Assembly: GCA_021464415.1 (NCBI GenBank)
Contig: JAKCWG010000245.1
Coordinates: 53,854-117,853, forward strand
Reading direction: 5' to 3'
From: Lonicera japonica
Lineage: Eukaryota; Streptophyta; Magnoliopsida; Dipsacales; Caprifoliaceae
DNA length: 64,000 nt
This document shows, one piece after another, positions 23,590 through 34,978 of the stretch (its first letter is position 1; every line of letters begins with the position of its first letter). Position numbers and translations under genes: made by a program. The notes beneath the pieces are model-generated. The model was given only the letters and a program-made list of their open reading frames with translations. It was not told the DNA's origin and did no database searches.

Positions 23590-24610
23590 CATAATGCTTA
23601 TATTTATATATTTGCTGTTTCCTTGTTTAGATTTTGACAAATTTAATAATTAAACATTAATTAGCATATTGTTGAACTAAATTGGGTTGAATTATTATTG
23701 CTTTTGTTTACTTTGTGGTGATCTATTTAGATTTTAGAGTATTATAATTTTTTAGTTGTGATTTGTGCAAAATTCTACAATTATTGCTTCATTTGGGTTT
23801 TAATTTTTATATATTTAAAGGATTAAATCCAATAGTGACTGGATCTCCATATTATTAAAACTTAATTTAGTGTTGCTTTTGTCTTTTTCTATATGCTATT
23901 TTTTCATTGCTTTTGCGGAAAAACTGCAAAAATTACTTCTGCATTTTTTCTTTTTGAAGTTTGGAATTTTAAGTACATATTTCCTTTTTATATATGTAAT
24001 TTTTTTTTGTTTCTTGTTTAGCTCTTGATAAATGGACAATTGTTGAACTAAATTGGGTTGTATTACAATTGCTTAATATTGTTTTCTTCATATTGTTGAA
24101 CTAAATTGAATCCATCTTTGAAGTTGAAAAGAAATTCCTACTGATTAGATCTTCAAAGATGGAAATGTGGTTACAATTTATTACGGATTGATGGCTTTCC
24201 ATGTTAACATACCATTTTGCGTATGTTGGCGGATGGAAATGTTTGATGCTGTGTAAAACTTGTTTAACATATTTAATCAATCATAACATTATTTTGGGTA
24301 GAAAATGGCTTATATGTGCAATGATTATGATATTTTGAGGATGACATGGCAACATATAAATGGAAATAGTGACAACAACAAAGATTATAAAGGTGGTTAC
24401 TCCACCCTTGTTGAACGAGTTCTAGACTCTTGAGGGCTGAAGTCAATTAAAACAGCGGAGTCAAATCCAAATTTTACATGAAACACGGGGGTGAAAGTCT
24501 AAAAATTCTTTAACTATTGATTAATGTCGATTTTGATGTTTTTATCAAAGGTTGGAGCCGAGGGGTCCAAGTCACACGTTCGGAAACTAGCCGGAATTAA
24601 AACTACAATA
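23590..24610. other. Unit B non-coding DNA upstream of COQ6 copy 2
   Basis: Matches 38988-39835 in unit C with many small differences, and has no credible ORF. It contains an imperfect internal repeat: CATATTGTTGAACTAAATTG at about 23668 recurs in similar form at about 24033 and 24095. After about 24430 it departs from unit C and runs into the COQ6 exon. Confidence 0.5.
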
Positions 24611-24839
24611 TGGAAATACTCCTAAAATGCATTCATTTGTGTTGTCCAACACAAAGAGGAAAACCCTTGTGCATGGCAACGTTTTCGACCTGCAGGCCCA
24701 ATCGAACTTCTACCAACAAGTGAGAACTTCAGCAACATTGTTTGGACTATGGACCCCGGAGATTCAACAAACCTCAAATCAATGAACGAAGATGATTTGG
24801 TGAAAGCAATAAGCCATGCTTTGGATCACGGATACGGTG

Positions 24840-25086
24840 TATTAACATGTATAAACGTACAAGGTAAGAATTGAGAGAGAAAATAATTAGATTAATTTAT
24901 TGTATTGAATCATCTATACAAGCTAATACAAGCTCCCTTATATATAGACGGGAAAAAGCAACAAGACAAGCATGCCTTAATTCATGGCATAATTCTAGGA
25001 GTGGAAGAGAAAAGGCAAGAACATACCTATACATAATAATTATATACCTAACATATCTTTGACTAGAATATTAACATATTCTAATA
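24840..25086 (-). repeat. 3' LTR of Copia element
   Basis: 247 bp, nearly identical to 30159-30405, both carrying CATGCCTTAATTCATGGCAT and TAACATATTCTAATA. Next to the polypurine tract, so this is the 3' LTR in minus orientation. Differences between the two LTRs are about a dozen substitutions by eye. Confidence 0.9.
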
Positions 25087-25093
25087 CTCCCCC

Positions 25094-28000
25094 TCAAGTT
25101 GGCACACATGTATCAAACATACCCAACTTGCTAATTAGCTTAGTGAATACTGTTCTTGTCACAACATTTGTGAGTATGTCAACTAACTGATCCTCAGAGC
25201 GTAGATGAGGAACATAAACAACTTTCCCTTCTAGCTTTTCTTTGATGAATAACCTGTTTACCTCAATATGCTTTGTTCTATCATGTTGAATCGGATTATG
25301 TGCAATGTCGCATGCTGCCTTGCTATCACAACGTAGCATCATAGGTTATGTTAGAGGAAATCCTAGATCTATCAGTAGCAGTCTTAACCACATTAACTCT
25401 TGAATGCCGACTGCTATTCCTCAATATTCTGCTTCTGCGTTTGATCTGTATACTACATTTTGCTTCTTACTCCTCCAAGTGGTCAAATGTTTTCCTACAA
25501 ATGTGAAGTACCTTAATGTAGACCTTCTGTCACATATATTGCCCGCCCAATCAGCGTCAGTTTATCCTTTAACTTTTAAGAAATTCTCATCCCTTTTGAA
25601 AAGGATTCCTTTTTCGGGGGATGCTTTAAAATAACTAATAATTTTATAATTGCCTGTATATGCTTCTCCCTTGGATTTTGCATGAGTTGACTGACAATAC
25701 TCAATGCATATGATATATCAAGCCTTATATGTGCTAAATACATTAACTTTACCACCAATCTCTGATAGTGCCCTTTATCGATGGGCACTTGGTCTGTTTT
25801 GACTTCTAACTTCAGTCCTTCCTCCATTGGAGTTTCTGATGGTCGACAAGAAGACATCCCAGTTTCACGTAGTAAATCTAGGGCATATTTTCTCTGAGAT
25901 AAAAAGATGCCTTTTGAAGATCTAGACACTTTAATACCCAGAAAATACTTCAAGTCCCTGAGATCTTTCATCTCGAATTCCTGAGATAAGTATTTCTTCA
26001 ATGCCCGTTGTTCGCACGGATCGTTTCTTGTGAGCACCATGTAATTTACATAGACGATAAGGACCATAATCTTCTCATGACCCTTTTTCAAAAATAAGGT
26101 ATGATAAGAATTACTGACTGTATCCAAACTAAGCTCTGGGGGATTGTTTTAGTCCATACAAAGATTTTTTCAATTTACAGACTTTATTCTTATGTTCAAC
26201 CGAGATCTTATATCTAAGTGGGAACCCCATATACACCTCCTCCTCTAATTCCCCATGTAGAAGGCACTTCTCAAATCGAGTTGTTGTAAAACCAGCCCAA
26301 GTTTGCAGCTAATGAGAATAACACCCGCACAGTATTGATCTTTGCCACGGGTGCAAATGTTTATAGATAATAAATTCCATGTGTCTATGTGTAGCCCTTT
26401 GCAGCCAAACTCGCATTAAATCTTTCGATTATTCTATCTGTTTTAAATTTAACAGTGTACACCCACTTGCAATCCACCCTCCTCTTTCCTGCTGGTAATT
26501 CGATCAATTCTCATGTGTTATTTTTCAATAAGGACTTCATCTCCTCATCCATTACTAATTTTCATTTAAGATTACACAAGGCTTCCTACACATTGTTAGA
26601 ATAGATACATAAGATAATTGATTCATAAAAAATTTGTTAGATGCAGTTAACTGATCATAAGACACATAGTTACTCATAAGATATTTGGCTTTACTAGTAA
26701 AGTTTGGATCATATGTGGGTTTAGGTACACCTCTATTTGTTCGGTTAGAGAACCTTTTTCTAGTAATATAAGAAGATGATACCTGGGAGGCCTCAGTTTC
26801 AGGGATATCTGAAGTGGACAATTGGTTATTTGTGTCAGGCGGGGATGGTACAACTTCACTCGGTAAAGTTTTTGCTGTTGCCATATCTGGGGATAATGTG
26901 ATTTCGGTTATCTCTGCTTCTGGTGTTGGATTCGAAGTCAAAGTTGGGACCACCTCTATTGTACTTATCTCTTCCTCATTGATATTTTCAAATAACTGAA
27001 CTTCCTTATAATGCTCCTCCTGAAGTTCAGTTTGCTGAAAGTACATAGTATCTTCATGAAATGTCATATTCAAGGTGACATATATTTTTTGTGTAAAAGG
27101 ATGATAACACCAATATCCCTTCTGAGATAATGCATATCCTACAAAATATGAACTTGAGAGCGCGGGGTTCGAGCTTATTTTGTTGTTGCTTTGGTAAGTG
27201 GACAAATGTACACATCCAAACATCCGGGGGGTAAGATTTAACACAGTTAGAGCTAAGACAAATGTAGCTTGGACTTCGAAAGGTGTCTAAAAATCAAATA
27301 TAGCTTAGGGGATACGGTTCACTAAATATGCAGCCGAGGATAGTGCTTCACCCCAATAAGAGGTTAGTGCTTTTGCGCTGATTAAGGATGCTCGAATTAT
27401 TTCTAACAAATGGAGATTTTTGCGTTCGGCAACCTCATTTTGTTGGGGAGTATAAGGACATGTAGTTTGATGTATGATCCTATGGGATTTGAAGTATGCC
27501 TGTAACTCGGTACCCATATATTCACTACCATTATCACTTTGGAGACTTTAATGTTCGTTTTATATTGTGTACTTATCTATTTATGGAATATCTTAAACAA
27601 ACTACTAACTTCGCCCTTGGACTTCATAGGACATACCCATATCATTCGAGTGCAATCATCGATAAACGTGACAAACCATCATATACCACTACGAGATAAA
27701 ATGTGAGATGGACCACATACATCAGAATGAATAAGCATAAAGGGGATTGAACTTTTATTCATTGAAGGTTTAATGGAAATAAGATGACTTTTAGCTAGTT
27801 GACAAATCTCACAATGAAAAATGGAAGAGTAAACTTTATTAGATAAACGGGAAAATAGTTTCTTTAAGTAGCCGAATATGCGTGACCTAACCGATGGTGC
27901 CATAGCCCAAGTTCTTCTGCAACCTTCTTCCCAGTGGTACTAGTGTTTAAGGCCTGATGTAAGCGATATGTGCTTTTCAATTCCGAGACCAAGTAGTACA

Positions 28001-29616
28001 AGTTTCCTCGCCTAACGCCATAACCAATTGTCTACTTCATCTGTATATCCTTAAAAACACAATGAGAAGGCTAGAAGATAACAACATAATGTAAAGCATT
28101 GGTTATTTGGGCAACATATAATAAATTATAATATAAGGATGGTACTAATAGGACAAAGTTTAGGTTTAGGGTGTTTGATAGAGTGACTGATCCTTTTCCC
28201 AAAATGGGAATAGGGGCACCATTGGCTATGAAAACAAAAGTCTGAGATGATGGGGTAAGAGTAATAACTATTTTTGAATCAGACGTCATATGATCAATGG
28301 CACCAGAATCAATTGCCCATGTATTATTAAAAACATAAACATAGTGTAAAGCCTTACCAGATGTATCTGTAGCGGTGAGTAATCCGGAGGCCTATTTCTT
28401 ACCTCCTTCTACAGTTGCCATATCTGGGGATGACGTGATTTCAGTTATCTCTGCTTCTGATACAATGTTAGGAACCATCTCTCCCAGAAGCATAAGTAGT
28501 TATGAGAAGGAAGCATAATGAATATCATGCTTAACACCCTCCCTCACGTGCGACCCCATATTCACACGTGGAGAACAGACAAATTTCGAATTTCGGATTA
28601 ATAAATGGGGGATGGAGGTGCCAAGGCTTGAACCTTGGACGTCTTAGCAAACCAAGCTCTGATACCATGGTGTCCCGTTAGCCCACAGACAAAACAAGGT
28701 GGGTATTTAGAAGTCGAACCCTGAGGCATAGAGTGGGATTCATTTGTTAGGTTCCAAGAGTCGGTTCGTTTCTCTAAATTTCGCCAATTGGAAGCTTAAT
28801 TATGGGCTACCATTGGGGTTGTATCTGTCTCAATGATCATTATTAGGCGTCGAAGAGTTTCTCGTTGACCAGGGCATATACCTCCTCTAATTCAGGAAAA
28901 TGATCTTTCTAGAAAATTTCACCCCAGATCTGTTCAAGTTTATTATCCAATCTGGCAAGAAAAATATGAACTCTCAAGCGTTGAATTGACTTCCTGCAGG
29001 ACTCCACATCATTAGGGCTTTCCATAACTATCTTATCACGGTGATCCAATTCCCTGAATATCTCTGTCAGCTCCCCATAATACTCAGATAGTGATCGGCC
29101 GCCTTATTTAGCCGTGAAGGCTCGTTGGTTTAAAGAAAAAACTTGTAATTCATCAGCTTCGTCATAGAATGCCGTAAACAGTGATTTCCAGATTTCATGT
29201 GCTGTTGGAATACGAATGTACCATTTCATGATTTCTAGTTTCATAGACGTTATGAGCCAGCGTTTCACTCATTGATTATCAGGGTACCACTTATTAAATT
29301 CTGGTGTTCCTTCTGTTGGAATTGGGGAAGAAGCCTTAATGAATGCGAATTTATGTTTCTCTGCAATATGAATTTCCATTAGTTGAGACCATATATCATA
29401 GTTGGTTTCATCGAGTAGAATGTCAATATTGAATGAGCAGCCCTCAGTCTGAATAATGAGAGGGGAATCCTTTGTTGATGATCTAGTCATGTTTGTGGGG
29501 TCGAGAGCCATTGGAAAGTTGTAATACTCGAAGATTGAGAGAGAATTTGGAAATTCTGAGGTTGTGGTTGCATTCAGAAAGTAGAAAAATGGTAGGAACC
29601 GGTCTGGTCTTGTCAA
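25094..29616 (-). pseudogene. Copia gag-pol (gag, protease, integrase, RT, RNase H), degenerate
   Basis: Domains are in Copia order on the minus strand. Gag is at 29616-29269 (LLDETNYDIWSQLMEIHIAE). Protease is near 28315-28071 with WAIDSGAIDHMTSD. The integrase zinc region is at 27903-27679 (FHCEICQLAKSH) and its core C-terminal part at 27517-27305 (CPYTPQQNEVAERKN, GEALSSAAYLVNRIP). A linker follows at 27244-26555. RT is at 26127-25576 (YALDLLRETGMSSCRPSETP). RNase H is at 25342-25094 (CDSKAACDIAHNPIQHDRTK). The RT catalytic box reads YVNYM instead of YVDDM, and the integrase QQNGVAER motif has Glu for Gly. Stops and frameshifts separate all segments. Region 28440-28690 departs from the usual gag and may hold another insertion. 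Confidence 0.85.
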
Positions 29617-29689
29617 GAACTGGTAAGAAAACAGGAAAACTGGTCAAAAAATCTTGTGGGAAAAAAGGGCTAGGAACTACTGCTAACGG

Positions 29690-29890
29690 TTGACTAACGG
29701 TGTCAGAGGGTTGACTAACGGTGTCAGCTAACGGCGTTAGTTGCCTCAGCTAACTGCGTCTGGTAACGGTCAACGGTCAACGCTGACGTGGCAATGATGT
29801 GGTGCTGACGTGGCACTTGCATGGTTGTGACGCGTCAGTGATGTGGGGTTACATGGCGGTGACGTGTGAGTGATGTTGCGCTTATGTGGA
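29690..29890. repeat. TGACGTGGCA-rich repeats in the Copia leader
   Basis: Between LTR and gag, short motifs recur: TTGACTAACGGTGTCAG (29711 and, in shorter form, 29692), GCTGACGTGGCA (29782-29793 and 29804-29815), and variants such as GGTGACGTGTGAG. The ACGT core is the type bound by plant bZIP factors. A comparable CACGTCA-rich leader is found in the unrelated-looking Copia interior at 54965-55160. Confidence 0.6.
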
Positions 29891-30147
29891 AGTTGCAAGT
29901 TTTTGTTATTCTAGGGCAATAGAAAAAAAGCTATGCTTTTGCTAAAATTCAAACCTTGCACCAGACTATGGTTACCTAATGTTCTAGTCGGTTAGGCTGA
30001 ATGCTTCAATGATAATTATTTGGACGTGGTTGTATTTGAACAGGTTTGCTGCGTAAGGTATGATTTGACTGGTGTTTGATTTCTCTGATAATAATGTTGG
30101 GCTTGGTGTCTGGTGGCGAGGTTGTGGTGGCTGGGCTAATGCTTTCA

Positions 30148-30158
30148 CTCTGATACCA
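30148..30158 (-). other. Primer-binding site (initiator Met tRNA) of Copia element
   Basis: The minus strand reads TGGTATCAGAG directly after the 5' LTR, matching the 3' end complement of plant initiator methionine tRNA used to prime first-strand synthesis. Confidence 0.85.
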
Positions 30159-30405
30159 TATTAACATGTATAAACATACAAGATAAGAATTAAGAGAGAA
30201 ATGAATTACATTTATTTGTTGTATTGAATCATCTATACAAGCTAATACAAGCTCCCTTATATAGGGATGGAAAAAAGCAACAAAACAAGCATGCCTTAAT
30301 TCATGGCATAATTCTAGGAGTGGAAGAAAAAAGGCAAGAACATACCTATACATAATAATTCAATACCTAACATATCTTTGTCTAGAATATTAACATATTC
30401 TAATA
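30159..30405 (-). repeat. 5' LTR of Copia element
   Basis: 247 bp, partner of 24840-25086 and adjacent to the primer-binding site. A TATATAGG-type sequence (about 30257-30265) is present in both LTRs. Confidence 0.9.
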
Positions 30406-31005
30406 CGGTCCACATCCTCAATCGAAATTATTTAGTGGGGACGTATTTTCTTGGATCAAGGGAGATGAAGCAAAGGAGTCTTTTGAGGTTCCACCAAAAG
30501 TAGCGAAGTTGGGGTTGGAGAGAATGGTATTTCCGTTGTCTTTAATGCATGCTAATAGTTATGTGTCAAAGCGTGTTGTTTTGGTTGGTGATGTGGCACA
30601 CACTGTTCATCCATTGGCTGGTCAGGGAGTTAATATGGGTTTTGGAGATGCATTCTCTCTTTCGAGAGTTATTGCTGATGGTATCGCAGTGGGATCAGTC
30701 ATTAGGGAGGATCTCTCTCTTTCTCTCTTTTTCGAATTTGTTTTGTCTTCAAACATCATAATGCATTTACTCTTTCTTGATTTTGTTAGATATCTCTGCT
30801 GAAGAAATACAAAGCAGATAGGAAAATGGCCAACGTTGGAAATGATGGCAATACTGGATGGTTTCCAAAAGGCATGCTCTGTTAATTTGGGCCACTCAAT
30901 GTGTTGAGAGCCGCTGCTTTCCATGGCGCCCAGTACATTGCTCCTCTTAAACGGAACATTATCTCGTATGCATCAGGCGAGCAAAGAATCGCACTTCTCT
31001 TGTAG

Positions 31006-32177
31006 AGTTGAACTGTATAAAAATTTATATATCAAATTATTTATGCAGAAGTATTGTTTTTGTTTACTTTTACATTCAATAAAATCCACAGAAGTTGAAT
31101 GTGACATTTTTTTATTCCCACAGTTGAATTAGACCTCAAGGTGTCCAATATCGATCACGCCAACTCTCTTGAACACATTGAGAAATGATGGTGTGCAATA
31201 TCGATCAGCCACATACCTCTAGTTACTGGAGTAACTACTAGCCATTGTAGTACAATAAATACGCTACAAAATATTTTTATAACAAAAGGATTTTCCGAAC
31301 TTGCAGTGCACTTGCTTTCACTAACCTGACCTATTTTCATTTTAAATTGAAAAGGTTATGTGGCAATTAATAGAAAAAAATTATTTAACAATAAGTTTTC
31401 TTGTTCGAGTTTTGGTTCATTTTTGTAATTTTATATTATTAGATTCACACTAATAGTCTTTTATAGTTCATGTGAAGAAATTGAATTTTAAGTTAAGAGG
31501 CTCAAACTTTACATGTAAAATTTACTATTTTAAGATCCATGAACGAATCAAAACCAGAACTAAATGGGCATTAAAAGTAAATTATAGGCCCAATAATTAG
31601 AACTATAGCAAATTCATTTGAGTTGAACAGTGTTGAGTTCAAGCCAGGCTTTTTAAATTGTGTCCAAACTTAATTTATTTGTTTCAAAAATTAATTTCAA
31701 AGGAGTTTCCGCTCAAACGATAACAAGTAGAGCTGGAGTAAATTGGTTCTTTTTACAATAGTACGTACAATACATAATGCAAGCACTGCTTCATATATCT
31801 CACTCGTAGTTTCAAGTATTGAAAAAAAAGTGAGTATATAATTTTTTGTATACAGTTGAGAATATACGTATTAATAATGTGCGGATTAGGGCGTTAGCCA
31901 CATGTAAAATTGAAAACATAATAATGTGGAGTGCATTTATAAATTAAAACACTTCATTAGCAATTATGTTTTTATTATTTTACAATAATTGTCACACTAT
32001 TACATTTAATAAAGGCACACCTTTATGCGGAAACATATAAAATATTAATATTGAGAAAAACAAATAAATAAATAAAAGGGGCAACCCGAAGAGTTTCATT
32101 TGATCCTCTTCTAATTTATTCAGTCACTAAACAAATTTACTAGATTGGTGTTCATTTCTAGTTAAGGGTGTTCCTTT
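31006..32177. other. Shared non-coding spacer of unit B
   Basis: Matches 4254-4361 plus 6280-7181 (unit A) and 33324-34508 (unit C). It contains the COQ6-derived 3' region and the 3' untranslated region of peptide gene 2. No credible ORF. Confidence 0.55.
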
Positions 32178-32396
32178 CTAACGTGGTGGTGGAGTACTGC
32201 ACTCCATACCACCCTGATTTGGAGTTCTAGTGCACCTATTTCCAGGTGGGGGTATGGGTCTGTTCTGCAAAGATTGCATCACCAAATTTTTTTTCTTCAT
32301 TTCTGAACGGAGGATTCTAGTTGCTCCATTGGTTGCAACACTTAACAAAAGAACTAATGATATAATAATGACTAAAACAATGTTTAGAGATCTCAT
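32178..32396 (-). CDS. Small secreted cysteine-containing signalling peptide precursor, copy 2
   Basis: This is a 72-residue precursor sharing the MRSLNIVLV start, hydrophobic signal sequence (ending near VATNGA), basic middle and C-terminal motif PIPPPGNRCTRTPNQGGMEC with copy 1. The terminal residues are STPPPR. Differences from copy 1 are few (EP to AT before the cleavage region, K to N near residue 49, the tail), and none breaks the frame or the two cysteines. An upstream in-frame Met (32414) gives MRSSLI but is not conserved. The gene lies between COQ6 copies 2 and 3, both broken. Function as an apoplastic signal is inferred from architecture; the SCREW/CTNIP-like label is tentative. Confidence 0.75.
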   Translation of the reverse strand: MRSLNIVLVIIISLVLLLSVATNGATRILRSEMKKKNLVMQSLQNRPIPPPGNRCTRTPNQGGMECSTPPPR

Positions 32397-32565
32397 AATT
32401 AATGACGATCTCAATTAATTATTGAGAAATTGAGCAAATAATGGTGGTGGTGGTGGTGGTTCAAGTATTTGGTAATTGAGACAAATGGAGTAAGGGTGGG
32501 AATTAAATTAATGTGAGAGGATATGAATGAAAGTGTGATGATGGAATTAGCGTTGTGTAGAGGTG

Positions 32566-32664
32566 ATATTTATATGCACCAAGTTATACAAATAATTGTA
32601 ATTAAGAATTTTTTTTTTTTTTAAGTATTTGACCTGCTTAATTGAAGGGCTTATTGTTTTGACT
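32566..32664 (-). promoter_or_regulatory. Promoter of peptide gene 2: TATA box and W-box-like sites
   Basis: TATA box (minus strand ATATAAATAT) at 32566-32575, TTGACC at 32629-32634 and TTGACT at 32659-32664. Spacing agrees with copy 1 within a few bases despite a poly-T indel in between. Confidence 0.55.
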
Positions 32665-32679
32665 TTTGGTGGGCTTAAC

Positions 32680-32710
32680 TTGAAAGTCAATACTAAATTG
32701 ACTTTGGATC
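32680..32710. other. Unit B / unit C junction (tandem duplication breakpoint)
   Basis: Up to about 32690 the sequence follows the peptide upstream region (GGGCTTAACTTGAAAG, as at 34985-35000 in unit C). From about 32703 it follows the middle of a COQ6 exon (TTGGATCATGGGTACGGCCC, as at 3632). About 10 bp (TACTAAATTGAC) belong to neither. The abrupt switch inside an exon is the physical breakpoint that made units B and C tandem. It explains why COQ6 copy 3 lacks the earlier exon part. Confidence 0.7.
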
Positions 32711-33323
32711 ATGGGTACGGCCCACATCCTCAATCAAAATTATTTGGCGGGGACATATTTTCTTGGATCAAGGGAGATGATGGGGTGTCTTCAGCAATGG
32801 AGTCTTTTGAGGTTCCACCAAAAGTAGTGAACTTGGGGTCGGAGAGAATGGCGTTTCTATTGTCTTTAATGCATGCTAATAGTTATGCGTCGAAGCCTGT
32901 TGTTTTGGTTGGTGATGCGGCACACACTGTTCATCCTCTGGCTGGTCAAGGAGTTAATATGGTTTTTGGAGATGCATTCTCTCTTCTGAGAGTTATTGCT
33001 GATGGTATCGCAGTGGGATTAGACATTGGGGAGGTACTCTCTCTCTCTCACACACACACATCTCTTCGAACATCGTAATGCATTTACTCTTTCTTGATTT
33101 TTGTCAGATATCTCAGCTGAAGAAATACGAAGCAGGTAGGAAAATGGCCAGTGTTGCAATGATGGCAATACTGGATGGTTTCCAACAGGCATACTCTGTT
33201 GATTTTGGGCCATTCAATGTCTTGAGAGCCGCTGCTTTCCATGGCGCCTAGTACATTGCGCCTCTTAAACAGAACATTATCTCGTATGCATCAGGCGAAC
33301 AGAGAATCCCACTTCTCTCTTAG
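32703..33323 (+). pseudogene. COQ6-like monooxygenase 3' fragment, copy 3
   Basis: This is the best-preserved copy. [47 protein letters not shown] and [18 protein letters not shown] are in one frame to an exon end at 33033. A 74-bp GT-AG intron (33034-33107) follows, then ISQLKKYEAGRKMASVAMM, FQQAYSVDFGPFNVLRAAAF. A TAG at about 33248 replaces the Gln of HGAQYI, and the ancestral stop is 33321-33323. In the flavin motif NMGFGD reads NMVFGD, losing a normally conserved Gly. It starts in mid-exon at the duplication breakpoint, so it has no start codon or promoter of its own. Confidence 0.85.
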
Positions 33324-34508
33324 AGTTGAACTGTATAAAAATTTATATATCAAATTATGTATGCAGATGTATTGATTTTGTTTATTTTTACATTCAATAA
33401 AATCCACAGAAGTTGAATGTGAAATTTTTTTTATTCCCACGGTTGAATTAGACCTCAAGGTGTCCAATATCGATCACGCCAACTCTCTTGAACACATTGA
33501 GAAATGATGATGTGCAATATCAATCAGCCACATACCTCTAGTTACTGGAGTAGCGACTAGCCATTGCAATACAAAATAATTTTATAACAAAATTTCGGTC
33601 AATCAACTTTTATAACAAAAGGATTTTCCGAACTTGCAGTGCACATGCTTTCACTAACCTGACCTATTTTCATTTTAAATTGAAAAGGTTACGTGGCAAT
33701 TAATGAAAAAAATATTTAACAATAAGTTTTCTTGTTCGAGTTTTGGTTCATTTTTGTAATTTTATATTATTAGATTCACACTAATAGTCTTTCATAGTTC
33801 ATGTGAAGAAATTGAATCTTAAGTTAAGAGGCTCAAACTTTACATGTAAAATTTACTATTTTAAGATCCATGAACGAATCAAAACCAGAACTAAATGGGC
33901 ATTAAAAGTAATTAAATATAGGCCCAATAATTAGAACTATAGCAAATTCATTTTAGTTGAACAGTGTTGAGTTCAAGCCAGGCTTTCTAAAATGTGTCCA
34001 AACTTAATTTATTTTTTTCAAAAATTAATTTCAAGGAGTTTCTGCTCAAACGATAACAAGTAGAGCTCAAGTAAATTGGTTCATTTTAGAATACTACATA
34101 CAATATATAAGCGTTGCTTCATATATCTCACTCGTAGTTTCAAGTATTGAAAAAATTAGTGTGTATATATTTTTTTGTATACAGTTGGGAATATACGTAT
34201 TAATAATGTGCAGATTAGGGTGTTAGCCACATGTAAAATCTAAATCATAATAATATGCGCTGGATTTATAAATTAAAATACTTCATTAGCAATTTTTTTT
34301 TTATTCTTTTATAGTAATTGTCACACTACTATACATTTAATAAAGGCACACTTTTATGCGGAAACAAATAAAACATTTATAATGACAAAAACAAACAAAT
34401 AAATAAAAAGGGCAACCCCAAGAGTTTCATTTGATCCTCTTTTAATTTATTCGGTCACTAAACAAATTTACCAGACTGGTGTTCATTTCTAGTCAAGGGT
34501 GTTCCTTT

Positions 34509-34727
34509 CTAATGTGGTGGTGGAGTATTGCACTCCATACCACCTTGATTTGGAGTTCTGGTGCACCTATTTCCAGGTGGGGGTATGGGTCTCTTCTCCA
34601 AAGATTGCATCACCAGATTTTTTTTCTTCATTTCTGAACGGAGGATTCTAGTAGCTCCGTTGGGTTCAATGCTTAACAAAAGAACTAATGATATAATAAT
34701 GACTAAAACAATGTTTAGAGATCTCAT
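34509..34727 (-). CDS. Small secreted cysteine-containing signalling peptide precursor, copy 3
   Basis: A 72-residue precursor from the shared Met at 34727; the upstream in-frame start at 34772 would add a His-rich leader that is just the translated (GGT)n run and is judged untranslated. Signal sequence ends near IEPNGA; the C-terminus keeps PIPPPGNRCTRTPNQGGMEC followed by NTPPPH. It differs from copy 1 by a handful of residues (SV to SI, QK to EK, the tail). COQ6 copy 3 is upstream on the other strand, ending about 1.2 kb away. Family assignment as for copy 1. Confidence 0.75.
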   Translation of the reverse strand: MRSLNIVLVIIISLVLLLSIEPNGATRILRSEMKKKNLVMQSLEKRPIPPPGNRCTRTPNQGGMECNTPPPH

Positions 34728-34878
34728 AATTAATGAAAAATTAAGCAAATAATGGTGGTGGTGGTGGTTCAAGTATTTGGTAATTGAGACAAATGGACAA
34801 AGGGTGTGGGAATTAAATTAATGTGAGAGGATATGAATGAAATTGTGATGATGATGAAATTAGTGTTGTGTAGAGGGG

Positions 34879-34978
34879 ATATTTATATGCAACAAGTTAT
34901 ACAAATAAATGTAATTAAGAATTTTAATTGTTTTTGAAGTATTTGACCTGCTTAATTGAAGGGCTTATTGTTTTGACT
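34879..34978 (-). promoter_or_regulatory. Promoter of peptide gene 3: TATA box and W-box-like sites
   Basis: TATA box (minus strand ATATAAATAT) at 34879-34888, TTGACC at 34943-34948 and TTGACT at 34973-34978, in the same order and near-identical spacing as copies 1 and 2. Confidence 0.55.

Larger units (their letters stand above)
24840..30405 (-). mobile_element. Ty1/Copia retrotransposon inserted in COQ6 copy 2
   Basis: Two 247-bp LTRs (24840-25086 and 30159-30405) in the same orientation bound a minus-strand gag-pol region. The flanks are CGGTG (24835-24839) and CGGTC (30406-30410), a 5-bp target duplication with one change. Deleting the element restores the COQ6 reading GYG-PHPQ. A polypurine tract (complement of CTCCCCCTCAA, 25087-25097) and an initiator-Met primer site (complement of CTCTGATACCA, 30148-30158) sit at the expected inner edges. 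LTR ends are TA...TA instead of TG...CA. Both purine changes and the broken reading frames show an old, inactive copy. Confidence 0.9.
24611..31005 (+). pseudogene. COQ6-like monooxygenase 3' fragment, copy 2, split by a Copia insertion
   Basis: The two coding parts are 24611-24839 and 30406-31005. The first reads WKYS, stop, NAFICVVQHKEENPCAWQRF, then FSNIVWTM and ALDHGYG. The TAA at 24623-24625 replaces a Gln codon. After the Copia element the frame resumes with [29 protein letters not shown] and [20 protein letters not shown]; the flavin motif has Val for Ala (GDVAH). The intron donor is lost (GA instead of GT at about 30709), while the acceptor at 30782-30790 is kept. A 1-nt insertion near 30838 shifts the last exon, and the ancestral stop is 31003-31005. 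Four independent lesions make this a certain pseudogene. An AATAAA-containing 3' region (about 31077) is conserved with the other copies. Confidence 0.85.
10709..32695 (+). repeat. Tandem duplication unit B, inflated by a LINE and a Copia insertion
   Basis: Unit-derived pieces are 10709-11287 (matching 37940-38100 plus 38665-38985), 23590-24430 (matching 38988-39830), COQ6 copy 2 (24611-24839 and 30406-31005), the spacer 31006-32177, peptide 2 and its upstream region to about 32690. The LINE (11288-23585) and Copia (24840-30405) are later insertions: the uninterrupted sequence is still seen in unit C for the LINE site and in copies 1 and 3 for the Copia site. Unit B ends abruptly in the peptide 2 upstream region, where COQ6 copy 3 starts. 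Confidence 0.8.

Noticed and set aside
28530..28690. Possible tRNA or primer-site remnant (GCTTGAACCTTGG, AAGCTCTGATACCATGG)
   Set aside because: It contains a reversed primer-site-like word and a T-arm-like word but no cloverleaf; probably a fragment of another retroelement in the Copia gag region, not definable.
34728..34772. Upstream in-frame start of peptide copy 3 adding a His-rich leader
   Set aside because: The extension is a translated (GGT)n microsatellite, absent or different in the other copies; the shared MRSLN start gives a normal signal sequence.
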